A program made the translations under genes and the position numbers. From positions 1 through 33,071 of the forward strand of contig CANQXG010000023.1 of the NCBI GenBank assembly GCA_947627735.1: DNA of 33,071 bases. Direction: 5' to 3'. This stretch comes from an uncultured Oscillospiraceae bacterium. GTDB lineage: Bacteria; Bacillota; Clostridia; Oscillospirales; Oscillospiraceae. Shown here one piece after another: positions 15,066 through 22,896 of the stretch. The notes beneath the pieces were generated by a model. It made no database searches. It worked only from the letters and a program-made list of their open reading frames with translations, and was not told the origin of the DNA. Position 1 is the first letter of the stretch; every line of letters begins with the position of its first letter.

Positions 15066-15853
15066 GGACAGATCATCCTTTCTGCAAACTGCGTTACGAC
15101 GGCCAGTATGGCGCCCACGATGCCGATGGCCACCATGCCCGTCAGCACCAGAGGCATATCCAGCGAATCCATGCCCCGGGAGATGAGGAAGCCCACGCCC
15201 GCGTTGGCGCCCAGCATCTCCGCCGCCAGCACCACCATCCAGGCCGCGCTGGTGGAGGTGCGCACACCGGCGAAGATGGCGTCCAGCGCCGAGGGGAAGG
15301 CGATCTTCATCAGCCGCTGGCGGGGCGTGGCGTTGAACACCGTGCCCACGTCCAGATACATCTTCTCCACGTTGCTCATGCCCGCCTGCACGTTCACCAC
15401 GATGCTGGCCAGGGAGCCGAAGATGACGATCAGCACCTTGGGGAACTCGCCGATGCCGAACCACAGGGTGATCAGGGGGATCCAGGCCAGGGGCGGGATG
15501 GCGCGGAAGGCGTTGAACAGCGGCCCCAGCAGGGCCTTGGCCCGGGGGAACCAGCCGATCAGCACGCCGAAGGCGATGCCGAAGGTCCAGTCGAACAGCA
15601 GCGCCAGACCGATCCGGCGCAGACTTATCAGCACATGGCCGATCAGGGTCAGCTTCTTGACGGGCTTGACGAACAGCTGCACCGTCCGATCCCACACCTG
15701 CGCGGGGGACGGGAAGCCGGTCCCGCTGGAGGAGGCGGCCAGCCACAGAGCGACCAGCAGCAGCACGGATACCACCGGCAGTATTTTATAGAGCACGCTC
15801 AGCCGTTTTTCCCGTATTTCGGCGGCGCTCAGCATTTCCTGCTTCTTACTCAT
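15038..15853 (-). CDS. ABC transporter permease, NitT/TauT type (second subunit)
   Basis: A 271-residue permease with about six transmembrane helices. The family segment FRAIPPLAWIPLITLWFG and the EAA-like cytoplasmic loop ending in KIAFPSALDAIFAG, which couples to the ATPase, are visible. The ATG at 15853 overlaps the stop of the other permease gene (ATGA); a GTG four codons upstream is also open but less likely. It differs clearly from the adjacent permease, so the membrane channel is probably a heterodimer. Confidence 0.87.
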   Translation of the reverse strand: MSKKQEMLSAAEIREKRLSVLYKILPVVSVLLLVALWLAASSSGTGFPSPAQVWDRTVQLFVKPVKKLTLIGHVLISLRRIGLALLFDWTFGIAFGVLIGWFPRAKALLGPLFNAFRAIPPLAWIPLITLWFGIGEFPKVLIVIFGSLASIVVNVQAGMSNVEKMYLDVGTVFNATPRQRLMKIAFPSALDAIFAGVRTSTSAAWMVVLAAEMLGANAGVGFLISRGMDSLDMPLVLTGMVAIGIVGAILAVVTQFAERMICPWTRRKKSY

Positions 15854-16686
15854 AGCTTCTTCCACCCCAATACGAGATTTTCCAGAAGGTTGATGAGCGC
15901 GGAGATCACCACGCCCAGGATGCCGATCACCAGGATGCCCATGATGACCAGGTCAACGCGGCCGTAGGAGCGGCCCATGAGGATCATGTAGCCCAGGCCG
16001 CTGGAGGAGGCCAGCATCTCCGCCGCCACCAGGGTCGCCCAGGCGTTGCCGATGGCCACCTTGATCCCGGCGAAGGTCATGGTCATGGAGGAGGGGATGC
16101 CCACCTTCCAGAATATAGTGAAGTAACTGGCGCCGCAGGTCTTGCCCACGTTCTTCAGCACTTCTTTCGTCTGGCGTATGCCTGTGTAGGAGTTTATAAG
16201 ACAGGGCACGAACGCCGCGAAGAACACGATAAACGCCTTGGCCTGCAGGCCCACGCCCAGCCACACGATGGTCAGGGGTATCCAGGACACGGGCGGGATG
16301 GGGCGGATGATCTCGAAGATAGGACGCATGAAGCTGTCAAAGCCCCGGTACCAGCCCATCAGCCAGCCAAGAGGGATACCGATCAGCACCGCCAGCCCAA
16401 AGCCGCACAGCGCGACCTCCAGGCTGGACCATATATGCACCGGAAGGATGGCCCCGTCCGGTTTTTTGTCGACAAATTTAGTGATGAACAGGCGGAACAC
16501 CTGCAGCACGTCGCTGAGCTTATTGCCCTCGATCACACCGCTGATGGCCAGAAATTCCCACAGCAGCAGGAACCCCAAAATGCCGGCGATGGACAGCATC
16601 GCGCTCTGGTAGGTCAGCTTCCGCTTCTGATCCTGCACCAGCTTTACCCGCTGTTCATTGGTCAGCACGTTCGTCGTCTCGTTCAA
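15850..16686 (-). CDS. ABC transporter permease, NitT/TauT type (first subunit)
   Basis: A 278-residue permease with a long cytoplasmic N-terminus and about six transmembrane helices. IRPIPPVSWIPLTIVWLG near residues 129-146 and the EAA loop KTCGASYFTIFWKVGIPSS near 188-206 mark it as a SsuC/TauC-like subunit. The start is TTG (16686), preceded by GGGAGAG; no ATG with a ribosome site is available nearby. It lies 109 bases after the binding-protein gene, separated by a hairpin that may lower its expression relative to that gene. Confidence 0.86.
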   Translation of the reverse strand: MNETTNVLTNEQRVKLVQDQKRKLTYQSAMLSIAGILGFLLLWEFLAISGVIEGNKLSDVLQVFRLFITKFVDKKPDGAILPVHIWSSLEVALCGFGLAVLIGIPLGWLMGWYRGFDSFMRPIFEIIRPIPPVSWIPLTIVWLGVGLQAKAFIVFFAAFVPCLINSYTGIRQTKEVLKNVGKTCGASYFTIFWKVGIPSSMTMTFAGIKVAIGNAWATLVAAEMLASSSGLGYMILMGRSYGRVDLVIMGILVIGILGVVISALINLLENLVLGWKKL

Positions 16687-16721
16687 ATCTCTCCCTACTT
16701 TCTGCGAAACGGTTTTTCCGA

Positions 16722-16752
16722 TCCCGGACCTGCCGGGAGGGCAGGCCCGGGA
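16722..16752 (-). repeat. Intercistronic hairpin after the binding-protein gene
   Basis: TCCCGG-CCTGCC pairs with GGCAGG-CCGGGA, with one A/C mismatch and a 5-base loop. No T-run follows on the minus strand. Such hairpins after binding-protein genes commonly protect the upstream message and reduce read-through into the permeases; this role is inferred. Confidence 0.5.
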
Positions 16753-16795
16753 CTGCTTGTTCCTTTGCTAAACAGCTGTGCCGGGGAAGGGGATA

Positions 16796-18061
16796 TCACT
16801 CCACGGGGATGCCAAGGATCTCCGCGGCGGCCAGGGCCACGGACGGGTCGATGCGCTGATCGTCCAGGAACTGGGTGCGGTCCTCGTTGGAATAGTTGCC
16901 CTGGCTGATGAAGAAGTCCAGGCCGAGCATGATGTCCTTCTCCACCTCCAGCAGGTCACGCTTGGTGTACAGGCCGGCGTCGTCGGGGCTGGTCTTGGTG
17001 TACAGCTCGATCCACTCCTCGGTGGTGGGGCCGCGGTACCAATCCATGGTGCGCTTAGCCACGTCCTCGTTGCACAGGAAGCCCTCTTCGTCGCAGTGAT
17101 CCAGATACCACTCGGCGGCCTGGGCCATGTTCTCCTCGGAGGCATAGCACCACTCGACGGCCTTGTGGAACACGATGCAGGCGGTCACGACCAGGTCGAA
17201 GTTGTCCTCAAGGATCTCCTGGGTGGCGAAGGTGCCGCAGGCCATGGGGATGCCCAGCTGGCCGGAGTCGGAGATACGCACGTAGCCGGCGTCCTCCGCG
17301 GACAGGGCGATGGCGTTCCAGCAGCCCAGCACGTCGCCGGTGCCGCCGTTGAAGCCGGTGAGGGCGTTGGCGTTATCCATGTTGACGCTCTCCACGTCCT
17401 CCAGGCTCAGGCCGATGTTGGTCAGGAACTTGGCCAGCACAGCCTGGGCGGTGGTGCCGGTGGGATACACGCAGGTGGCGCCCTTCCACAGCTCGGGGTT
17501 CTCCGGGTCGGCCGCGATGTCGGAACCCTCCCGGGCGAACAGAGCCAGGTTCTCCTCAAAGTCGGTGATGTCGATCAGGGAGAAGTCATAGCCCTTCAGG
17601 CCGTTGCACAGGCCGCCCATGCCGCAGGAGGCGATGTCCCATTCGGCGTTGGCTTCCATCATGGCGGGGCCGCCGGTGAAGCAGACATACTCCAGATCGA
17701 TGTTCAGCTTGTCGAACACGCCCAGCTTATCCGCGAACAGGAACGGATAGGAAAGCGGAGAGCCGGTAAAGAAGCCGATCCGCAGGGTCTGGCGCTCATC
17801 GAAGGGGGTCAGGCCCCAGGTCAGGTCCTCGCCCTCCGCCTCGGCGGCAGGCTCTTCCGCGTCGGCGGCGGGTTCCTCCGCGTCGGCGGCGGGTTCCTCC
17901 GCGTCGCCGGAAGGTTCTTCCGCGTCACCGGCGTTGCCGGCGTCAGCAGCGGGCTCGGCAGCGGGTTTGTTCTCTTCCTCGGTCTTGCCGGAGCCGCCGC
18001 CGCAGGCGGCCAGAGAAAAGACCATCACGAGGGCAAGCAGCAGTGCGATCAGTTTTTTCAT
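16796..18061 (-). CDS. Substrate-binding lipoprotein of a NitT/TauT-type ABC importer
   Basis: A 421-residue secreted receptor anchored by an N-terminal lipid. The signal peptide MKKLIALLLALVMVFSLAAC ends in lipobox LAAC with Cys20. Residues 21-78 are an acidic, Ala/Glu/Pro-rich linker with heptads DAEEPAA. The binding domain starts near residue 92 (TLRIGFFTGSPLSYPFLFAD) and continues with FTGGPAMMEAN and SCGMGG, the NMT1/SsuA-like pattern. Several cysteines in the mature part are unusual for a secreted receptor. AGGAGG precedes the ATG. It sits between the racemase-like gene and the permeases, so its ligand should be the operon substrate, not known. Confidence 0.87.
   Translation of the reverse strand: MKKLIALLLALVMVFSLAACGGGSGKTEEENKPAAEPAADAGNAGDAEEPSGDAEEPAADAEEPAADAEEPAAEAEGEDLTWGLTPFDERQTLRIGFFTGSPLSYPFLFADKLGVFDKLNIDLEYVCFTGGPAMMEANAEWDIASCGMGGLCNGLKGYDFSLIDITDFEENLALFAREGSDIAADPENPELWKGATCVYPTGTTAQAVLAKFLTNIGLSLEDVESVNMDNANALTGFNGGTGDVLGCWNAIALSAEDAGYVRISDSGQLGIPMACGTFATQEILEDNFDLVVTACIVFHKAVEWCYASEENMAQAAEWYLDHCDEEGFLCNEDVAKRTMDWYRGPTTEEWIELYTKTSPDDAGLYTKRDLLEVEKDIMLGLDFFISQGNYSNEDRTQFLDDQRIDPSVALAAAEILGIPVE
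17851..17934 (-). repeat. 21-bp tandem repeat coding for the acidic linker
   Basis: Four consecutive 21-bp units, the first two nearly identical and the outer ones diverged, encode DAEEPAA-type heptads between the lipid anchor and the binding domain. Unit number may vary between strains by slippage; the frame is preserved because 21 is a multiple of three. Confidence 0.85.
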
Positions 18062-18103
18062 GTTTTTCCTCCTTAAAGTTGTTTATGGTCGTCGGTCAAA
18101 TAA

Positions 18104-18158
18104 GGCCTGCCGGGGATCCGGTACGCGCCTGTCCGCGCCGCCGGACCCGGCCTGCCGG
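18104..18158. repeat. Direct repeat in the gap between racemase-like and binding-protein genes
   Basis: GGCCTGCCGG occurs at 18104-18113 and 18149-18158, within a very GC-rich 109-base gap between two cotranscribed genes. The gap has no convincing promoter on the minus strand. Related CCTGCC/GGCAGG blocks recur in the hairpin at 16722. Possibly RNA structure that sets relative expression. Confidence 0.45.
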
Positions 18159-18170
18159 ACTCACGTCATA

Positions 18171-19664
18171 TCAGCCGCAGCAGCAGTGGCCTGCGCCGTC
18201 CCGGCTGTGGCTGTCCTGGTCCGGGTCTTTCATGCACAGGTGCACGGCGCCTGTGGTGAACGCCCGGGGCAGGGCCAGGATATTGGGGTGGGGCCCCACG
18301 TACTTCTTCATGGCGTCGGCCAGGGCCTCCTCCACGGTGGCCCGGGTCTTCAGACCCATGCTGCGGGCGATGCCCGGCTCCCGGGCACCCACGATGTAGA
18401 TGGCGCTGGTGTGCTCCTCCGCCAGGTGGCCGCAGCTCATCATGGAGAAGCCGTGGAAGGGATGGAAGGCGTTGGCGAAGCGGTACTTGTCCGTGTACTC
18501 CTTGCGGGTGGCGAAATACTCGCCGTACCGGTCCATGTCCGGCAGGATCTGCATGTAGTCGTGCTGGAACATCTCATACAGCTCCCGCAGATAGGGCCAG
18601 CGCTCGTCGTGGAACCACCCGTCGCAGATGCTGGGCACGATGAACACGCAGTGGTCGGCCATCACCCGCTTGTGGCGGATGACCTGGGCCGACAGGGCCT
18701 GCATCATCTGGATGGGGTTGGTGCCCATGCCGGGGCCGTAGTGGAAGTCGGTGGGCATACCGAACACCATCACGTCGTACTTCTTCTCCGCCCAGTGGAC
18801 GTAGGTGCGCTTGTCGGCCATCTTCCAGCTGATGGGCTGCATCTCCTTGGCCCAGCCGGAGTTGATCTCGATCTGACGGCTCTTGGAGTCCAGCACCGCG
18901 TCGCAGCAGAAGAACTTGTGGCCCATCTTCTCCTCCATCAGCATCCCCTGCTCGTCGAACTTCGAGCGCATGACGCTGTTGGTGGATACGGGCACGAAGT
19001 CCGGCGCGTGCATCACCCGGGGGATGTGGTGGCCGGCGATGGAGCGCCAGTGGGTGATGCCGGTGGCGCAGTGCTTGTACCCGCCGGAGTAGCCGCCGTA
19101 GGGGTTGCCCTGGGTGTGGCCGATGAGGATGGGGATGTCCGCGTCAAAGACGTACTTGTTCATCAGCACATGGTCGCCGGAGGCGGTGAAGCCCAGGTCC
19201 ACCATGTGGTCGTAGTCCTCGCTGTCGTGGCTGGTGATCTGGGCGGTGGGATAGAACTCGTTGAACAGCTCCTCGCCCAGGATGGTGCGCATCTCCTTCA
19301 CGGTGGCCCGGGGATGCAGGCCGTTGGAGATGAGCAGCAGGATGTCCTTCTTCTCCACGCCCGCGGCGTAGAGTTCATCCAGGCAGGCCCGGATGGACAC
19401 CTTCCGGTGGCTGGTGGGCTGGACGCCGCCCTTGACGATGTCGGGGATGACGAACACCACCGTCTTGCCCGGGCCGGCCAGCTCCTTCAGGGAGGGCATG
19501 CCGATGGGGTGGCGGATGGAGTCCAGGGTGGCGGCGTAAAGGCTGTCCCAATCCTGGGGCAGGCAGGGCGGATCGGGCACCGTTTCGCCGGGGATGAACA
19601 CGTCGGTCCAGTCCGGAAGCTGGGCGCTCATCATGCCGTGGCCGTACTCAAAATCCAGTTTCAT
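18171..19664 (-). CDS. LarA-family (nickel-pincer nucleotide) racemase/epimerase homologue
   Basis: A 497-residue protein of the lactate racemase family (DUF2088). In LarA of Lactiplantibacillus plantarum the key residues are His108, His174, Lys184 (covalent link to the nickel-pincer cofactor) and His200. Here His117 in SNGLHPRAT, His183 in IGHTQG, Lys197 in GGYKHC and His213 in AGHHIP fall at intervals of 66, 14 and 16, against 66, 10 and 16, so cofactor binding is expected. It is longer than LarA and ends with HCCCG. Expected reaction: racemisation or epimerisation of a 2-hydroxy acid. AAAGGAG precedes the ATG. No larB, larC or larE is in the window. The neighbours argue against plain lactate. 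Confidence 0.82.
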   Translation of the reverse strand: MKLDFEYGHGMMSAQLPDWTDVFIPGETVPDPPCLPQDWDSLYAATLDSIRHPIGMPSLKELAGPGKTVVFVIPDIVKGGVQPTSHRKVSIRACLDELYAAGVEKKDILLLISNGLHPRATVKEMRTILGEELFNEFYPTAQITSHDSEDYDHMVDLGFTASGDHVLMNKYVFDADIPILIGHTQGNPYGGYSGGYKHCATGITHWRSIAGHHIPRVMHAPDFVPVSTNSVMRSKFDEQGMLMEEKMGHKFFCCDAVLDSKSRQIEINSGWAKEMQPISWKMADKRTYVHWAEKKYDVMVFGMPTDFHYGPGMGTNPIQMMQALSAQVIRHKRVMADHCVFIVPSICDGWFHDERWPYLRELYEMFQHDYMQILPDMDRYGEYFATRKEYTDKYRFANAFHPFHGFSMMSCGHLAEEHTSAIYIVGAREPGIARSMGLKTRATVEEALADAMKKYVGPHPNILALPRAFTTGAVHLCMKDPDQDSHSRDGAGHCCCG

Positions 19665-19691
19665 GTGTCGCTCTCCTTTGTTGTGATGTTC

Positions 19692-20606
19692 TTACTGAAA
19701 GCTGTCGTAGTGGCGCTGGAATACTTTATACACGGCGCTGCTGTCCTGGCCGCCCAGGCCGTCGGCGCTGGCCAGCTCGTTGTACATCTGCACGGTGCCG
19801 GCGATGAAGGAGGGCGCCTTGGCGTCCTTGGCCATCTGCAGGGCCAGCTTGGTGTCCTTCAGCAGCAGGTCCACGGTGAAGGCCGGCGTTTCGAAGGCGT
19901 CGTCCAGGATGCACTTGCCCACCTCCCGGAACAGGCCGCTGACCGTGGCGGCGCTGCTGGAGGCCACGGTGTCGTAAAACACCTTCTTGTCGATGCCCAC
20001 GTGGTCACAGATGGCCATGACCTCGCTGCTGATGGCGTTGATGCAGGAGAACATCATCTGGTTGAGCAGCTTCAGGGCGTTGCCCGCGCCGTGGCCGCCC
20101 ACATGGATGGCGTTGGCGGCGAAGGTGAGCAGGACGGGCCGTGCATATTCCAGAGCATTGGGGTCGCCGCCGGTGGGCAGCATCCACTTGCCCGTGGCGG
20201 AGGGCCGGCCCAGGATGGGGCAGTCCAGATAGGCCGCGCCGGTGGCCTCCACGCCCTCGGCGTTGCGGCGGGTGGTGTCCGGGTCCACGGTGCTGGTGTC
20301 GATGACCACCTGGCCGGGGCGCAGCACCTTCACCATGCCGTTTTCGCCGAACAGCACCTCATCCAGCTGGGCGGGGCCGGGCAGGGACATGATGATGACA
20401 CTGGCCTTCTCCGCCACGCCGGCGGGATCGGCGGCCACCTGGGCGCCCATCTTTCCGGCGCGCTCGGCGGCGGCGGGGAACGCGTCGCAGGCCACCACCT
20501 CATAGCCGGCGTTCAGCATGCTCTCCAGCATGCAGCAGCCCATGCGGCCGCAGCCCACCAGGCCGACTTTTTCGATCTTATCGCTCAATGCGGTCCAGGA
20601 CGTCAT
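19692..20606 (-). CDS. Beta-hydroxyacid dehydrogenase (3-hydroxyisobutyrate dehydrogenase family)
   Basis: A 304-residue NAD(P)-dependent dehydrogenase. The Rossmann loop is VGLVGCGRMG (14-23), the cofactor-side motif DTSTVDP (103-109) and the catalytic Lys179 sits in GAGNALKLLNQ. The substrate loop, normally DAPVSGG-x-x-GA-x-x-G, reads DCPILGRPSATG (128-139), so substrate preference probably differs from 3-hydroxyisobutyrate or tartronate semialdehyde. AAGGAGGTG precedes the ATG at 20606, which overlaps the end of the AlkP-superfamily gene by 29 bases. It likely interconverts a hydroxy acid and a semialdehyde in the same pathway as the LarA-like racemase. Confidence 0.86.
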   Translation of the reverse strand: MTSWTALSDKIEKVGLVGCGRMGCCMLESMLNAGYEVVACDAFPAAAERAGKMGAQVAADPAGVAEKASVIIMSLPGPAQLDEVLFGENGMVKVLRPGQVVIDTSTVDPDTTRRNAEGVEATGAAYLDCPILGRPSATGKWMLPTGGDPNALEYARPVLLTFAANAIHVGGHGAGNALKLLNQMMFSCINAISSEVMAICDHVGIDKKVFYDTVASSSAATVSGLFREVGKCILDDAFETPAFTVDLLLKDTKLALQMAKDAKAPSFIAGTVQMYNELASADGLGGQDSSAVYKVFQRHYDSFQ

Positions 20607-22602
20607 ACAAAACACCTCCTTCAGCATCCTTGGGGACGTCCACGTTCAAAAGCTTCGCCAGGGTCGGCGCCACGTCGATAATCCGGGCGGGGTACTTGCG
20701 CTCATACTTGGGCACCCCCGGACCCACCATCAGCATGCAGGCGTGCATGTCGTGGAGGGTGGGTTCCGCCAGATGGACGCCGGTGAAGTTGCCGCACACG
20801 GCGGAGTAGTCGCCGCCGTTCTCTTCCACGATGTCCTGGATCAGGTCGGGGAAGTTCTTGCACAGCCGGGCCTCCTCGTACAGCTCCCGGTTGGCGATCA
20901 TCCGCTCGGAGCCGTCCCGGTACTTGATGGCGGAGCGGTAGATGAACGGATGGGACATGTAGCCCGGCTTCCAGGCGTACAGCACGTCGCCCACCCGGTC
21001 GTAGCCAGGCCCCTCGTAGATGCCCAGCCGACCGGCCTCCTTCTTCTTCAGGGCGTAGGCCACCACGTTCTCGCCGGTCTCCGGGTTGCGCATGGCCAGC
21101 AGGGTGTTGATGATCTTCTCCTGCACCTTCTCGTAGTCCTCCGGCTCCACGATGCCGTGGGGGTCGCGGCCCTTCAGGTTGATGAAGATGTGGGCGTGGC
21201 AGGGCTCCAGGGGATGGCACATGGTCTTGTCCCAGTCGATGGTCAGGTTGGAGGGGTCGTCCGTGGACAGGTCCAGGTTGTATTTCAGCAGCCCCGCCCG
21301 GGCCAGATGCTCCTTCACGAAGGGGTTCCAGTCCAGATGGGTCATGCCGTGGTCGGAGATGAGCACCACATATGTATCGTCCAGGTCCACCGCCTCCATG
21401 ATCTTGCCGATGTTCTCGTCCACCTGGCGGTAGACCTCCCGGATCATGTGCCAGCAGAAGGGGGCGGTGCGCTCGCTGTACACCCGGGCGGTGGGTTCGA
21501 TGCCGGCGTACAGGGCGTGCTCGATGTGGTCGATGGTGCCCACCCAGGAGAAAGCCATGTCCCACTGCTGGTGCTCCAGCACGTAGCGGGTGGCGTTGCC
21601 CCACCAGTTGGCGTGCAGGCTCAGCTGCTCCAGATACAGATCGGAGTTCATCCACCCGTCCATGAAGGCCCAGGGGTCGTCCACCTCCATGTAGGCGCCG
21701 GCGACCGCCTCCACCTCCTTGCTCAGGCTGGCGGGCACGGAGTAGGGTTCGGCCATGTTGATGGAACTCTGGTAGAGCTTGAAGTCCTTGCCGTCGGGAC
21801 TCAGCTCCAGGATCTGGAAGCGGAACCGGCCGTCCCGCTGGTAGTCCCGGGCGTGGAAGTTTTTGGTGATCCAGGGGCCGTAGTCGCCCATGGTGATGTC
21901 GGTGATGGCCTGGGAGGCGTCCTTGCTCTCGGAGATGAGCATCCGGTCATAGCCGGCGTCGGCGCTGGCGTAGACCAGCACGTACATCTTATAGCCCTCC
22001 ACATAGGTGGGCGGCACGGTGATCTCGAACTGCAGATGGGGCTTTTTGCTCTCCGGCATGTTGCTCCAGCCCTCCGCCGGCTCGGTCTGGACCTGGACGG
22101 CCCGGCCGGGGATCTGGTTGCAGTGCAGCAGCTTGTTGGAGAAGCAGGCGCTGGAGGCCACGTCCCACAGCGGCATGTAGAAATACCGGAACGGCGGGTT
22201 CAAAGACCCGGCCAGCTGGCAGCCGTCCTCCTCGGTGATGGCCCCCATGGGGAAGGTCACCGGCCAGTTGATGAGGGCGGTCTTTTTGCCCAGGCGCTTG
22301 CCCACGTCCCACAGGGTCTCGCACAGCACCTCGTTGCGGTCAAAGGAGGTGTGCCAGTGGTCCAGCTCCTCGCCCTGGTGCTTGACCATCAGGCTGGGCA
22401 CGCCGTTGGTGCCCGAGCCGGCGCCGCTGACGATGGCCGTCCACGCCGCCGCGGTCAGAGGCGGGAAGACGGTCTCCAGCCGGGAGAATACGCCCCGCTG
22501 CATCAGCTTGGCGGTATTGGGCATGGCGCCCTCCGCCACGAACTTCTGCATCAGGTCGGGCATGGCGGCGTCCAGGCCCAAAAACAGTATTTTTTTGTCC
22601 AT
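20578..22602 (-). CDS. AlkP-superfamily phosphohydrolase/phosphodiesterase (COG3379-like)
   Basis: A 674-residue metal-dependent hydrolase of the alkaline phosphatase superfamily, type I phosphodiesterase/nucleotide pyrophosphatase branch. Metal ligands and nucleophile are in order: Asp11 in LGLDAAMP, Thr50 in FPPLTAAAWT, Asp358 and His362 in TIDHIEH, Asp417 and His418 in SDHGMT, and His617 or His620 near the C-terminus before VGPGV. Thr rather than formylglycine-type Cys argues for a phospho- or phosphono-ester over a sulfatase. The inserted region 130-340 is large and unrecognised. No signal peptide, so cytoplasmic. It is the first gene of the operon; AGGAGG precedes the ATG. Confidence 0.83.
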   Translation of the reverse strand: MDKKILFLGLDAAMPDLMQKFVAEGAMPNTAKLMQRGVFSRLETVFPPLTAAAWTAIVSGAGSGTNGVPSLMVKHQGEELDHWHTSFDRNEVLCETLWDVGKRLGKKTALINWPVTFPMGAITEEDGCQLAGSLNPPFRYFYMPLWDVASSACFSNKLLHCNQIPGRAVQVQTEPAEGWSNMPESKKPHLQFEITVPPTYVEGYKMYVLVYASADAGYDRMLISESKDASQAITDITMGDYGPWITKNFHARDYQRDGRFRFQILELSPDGKDFKLYQSSINMAEPYSVPASLSKEVEAVAGAYMEVDDPWAFMDGWMNSDLYLEQLSLHANWWGNATRYVLEHQQWDMAFSWVGTIDHIEHALYAGIEPTARVYSERTAPFCWHMIREVYRQVDENIGKIMEAVDLDDTYVVLISDHGMTHLDWNPFVKEHLARAGLLKYNLDLSTDDPSNLTIDWDKTMCHPLEPCHAHIFINLKGRDPHGIVEPEDYEKVQEKIINTLLAMRNPETGENVVAYALKKKEAGRLGIYEGPGYDRVGDVLYAWKPGYMSHPFIYRSAIKYRDGSERMIANRELYEEARLCKNFPDLIQDIVEENGGDYSAVCGNFTGVHLAEPTLHDMHACMLMVGPGVPKYERKYPARIIDVAPTLAKLLNVDVPKDAEGGVLYDVLDRIER

Positions 22603-22680
22603 TTCATGCCTCCTAAATTTACGAAAACTTATGATTTACGGCAATTCTCTTCCATAAATAGGGATTTTAGTCTTAAAAAA

Positions 22681-22763
22681 TGACAACTTGTCACCGTTTA
22701 TCGTCACATAAAATTGTACAGATGGCACAACCATCTGTCAACAGCTATTTGCCCAAACGTTTG
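22681..22763 (-). promoter_or_regulatory. Promoter and operators of the AlkP-LarA-ABC operon
   Basis: Minus-strand promoter TTGACA (22741-22736), 17-base spacer, TACAAT (22718-22713). An inverted repeat ACAGATGG/CCATCTGT (22718-22738) fills the spacer exactly. A LacI-family-type palindrome CAAACGTTTG with central CG (22754-22763) lies 12 bases upstream of the minus-35, and a third palindrome, TGACAACTTGTCA (22681-22693), lies in the early transcript region. The divergent LacI-family regulator is the natural candidate for the CG-centred site. Confidence 0.82.
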
Positions 22764-22803
22764 CATTGTGTTTCGTAAAAAACGGAGAAAAACCGACTTT
22801 TTG

Positions 22804-22832
22804 TTGTTTTCCCCCGTTCGATATGGTATGAT
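22804..22832 (+). promoter_or_regulatory. Promoter of the LacI-family regulator gene
   Basis: TTGTTT (22804-22809), 17 bases, TATGAT (22827-22832), 64 bases before the ATG. It lies about 40 bases from the CAAACGTTTG palindrome, so autoregulation is possible. Confidence 0.55.
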
Positions 22833-22896
22833 ACACCCACTGTGTCGGTCCCGGGCGCGCTCCGGCGGCCCATCGGGACGAAAGGAGACCCCTGCT

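Noticed and set aside
12810-18061. Assigning the importer as a taurine or aliphatic sulfonate system (tauABC/ssuABC)
   Set aside because: No desulfonating enzyme such as TauD, SsuD or a sulfo-lyase is present, and the subunit make-up (two permeases, two ATPases) differs from those systems.
18171-19664. Naming the gene larA (lactate racemase)
   Set aside because: The family and cofactor ligands fit, but the family has several substrates and the operon context does not suggest lactate.
22714-22896. N-terminal extension of the LacI-family protein
   Set aside because: It crosses the promoter and operators and precedes the canonical MNLKDIA start, which has its own ribosome site.
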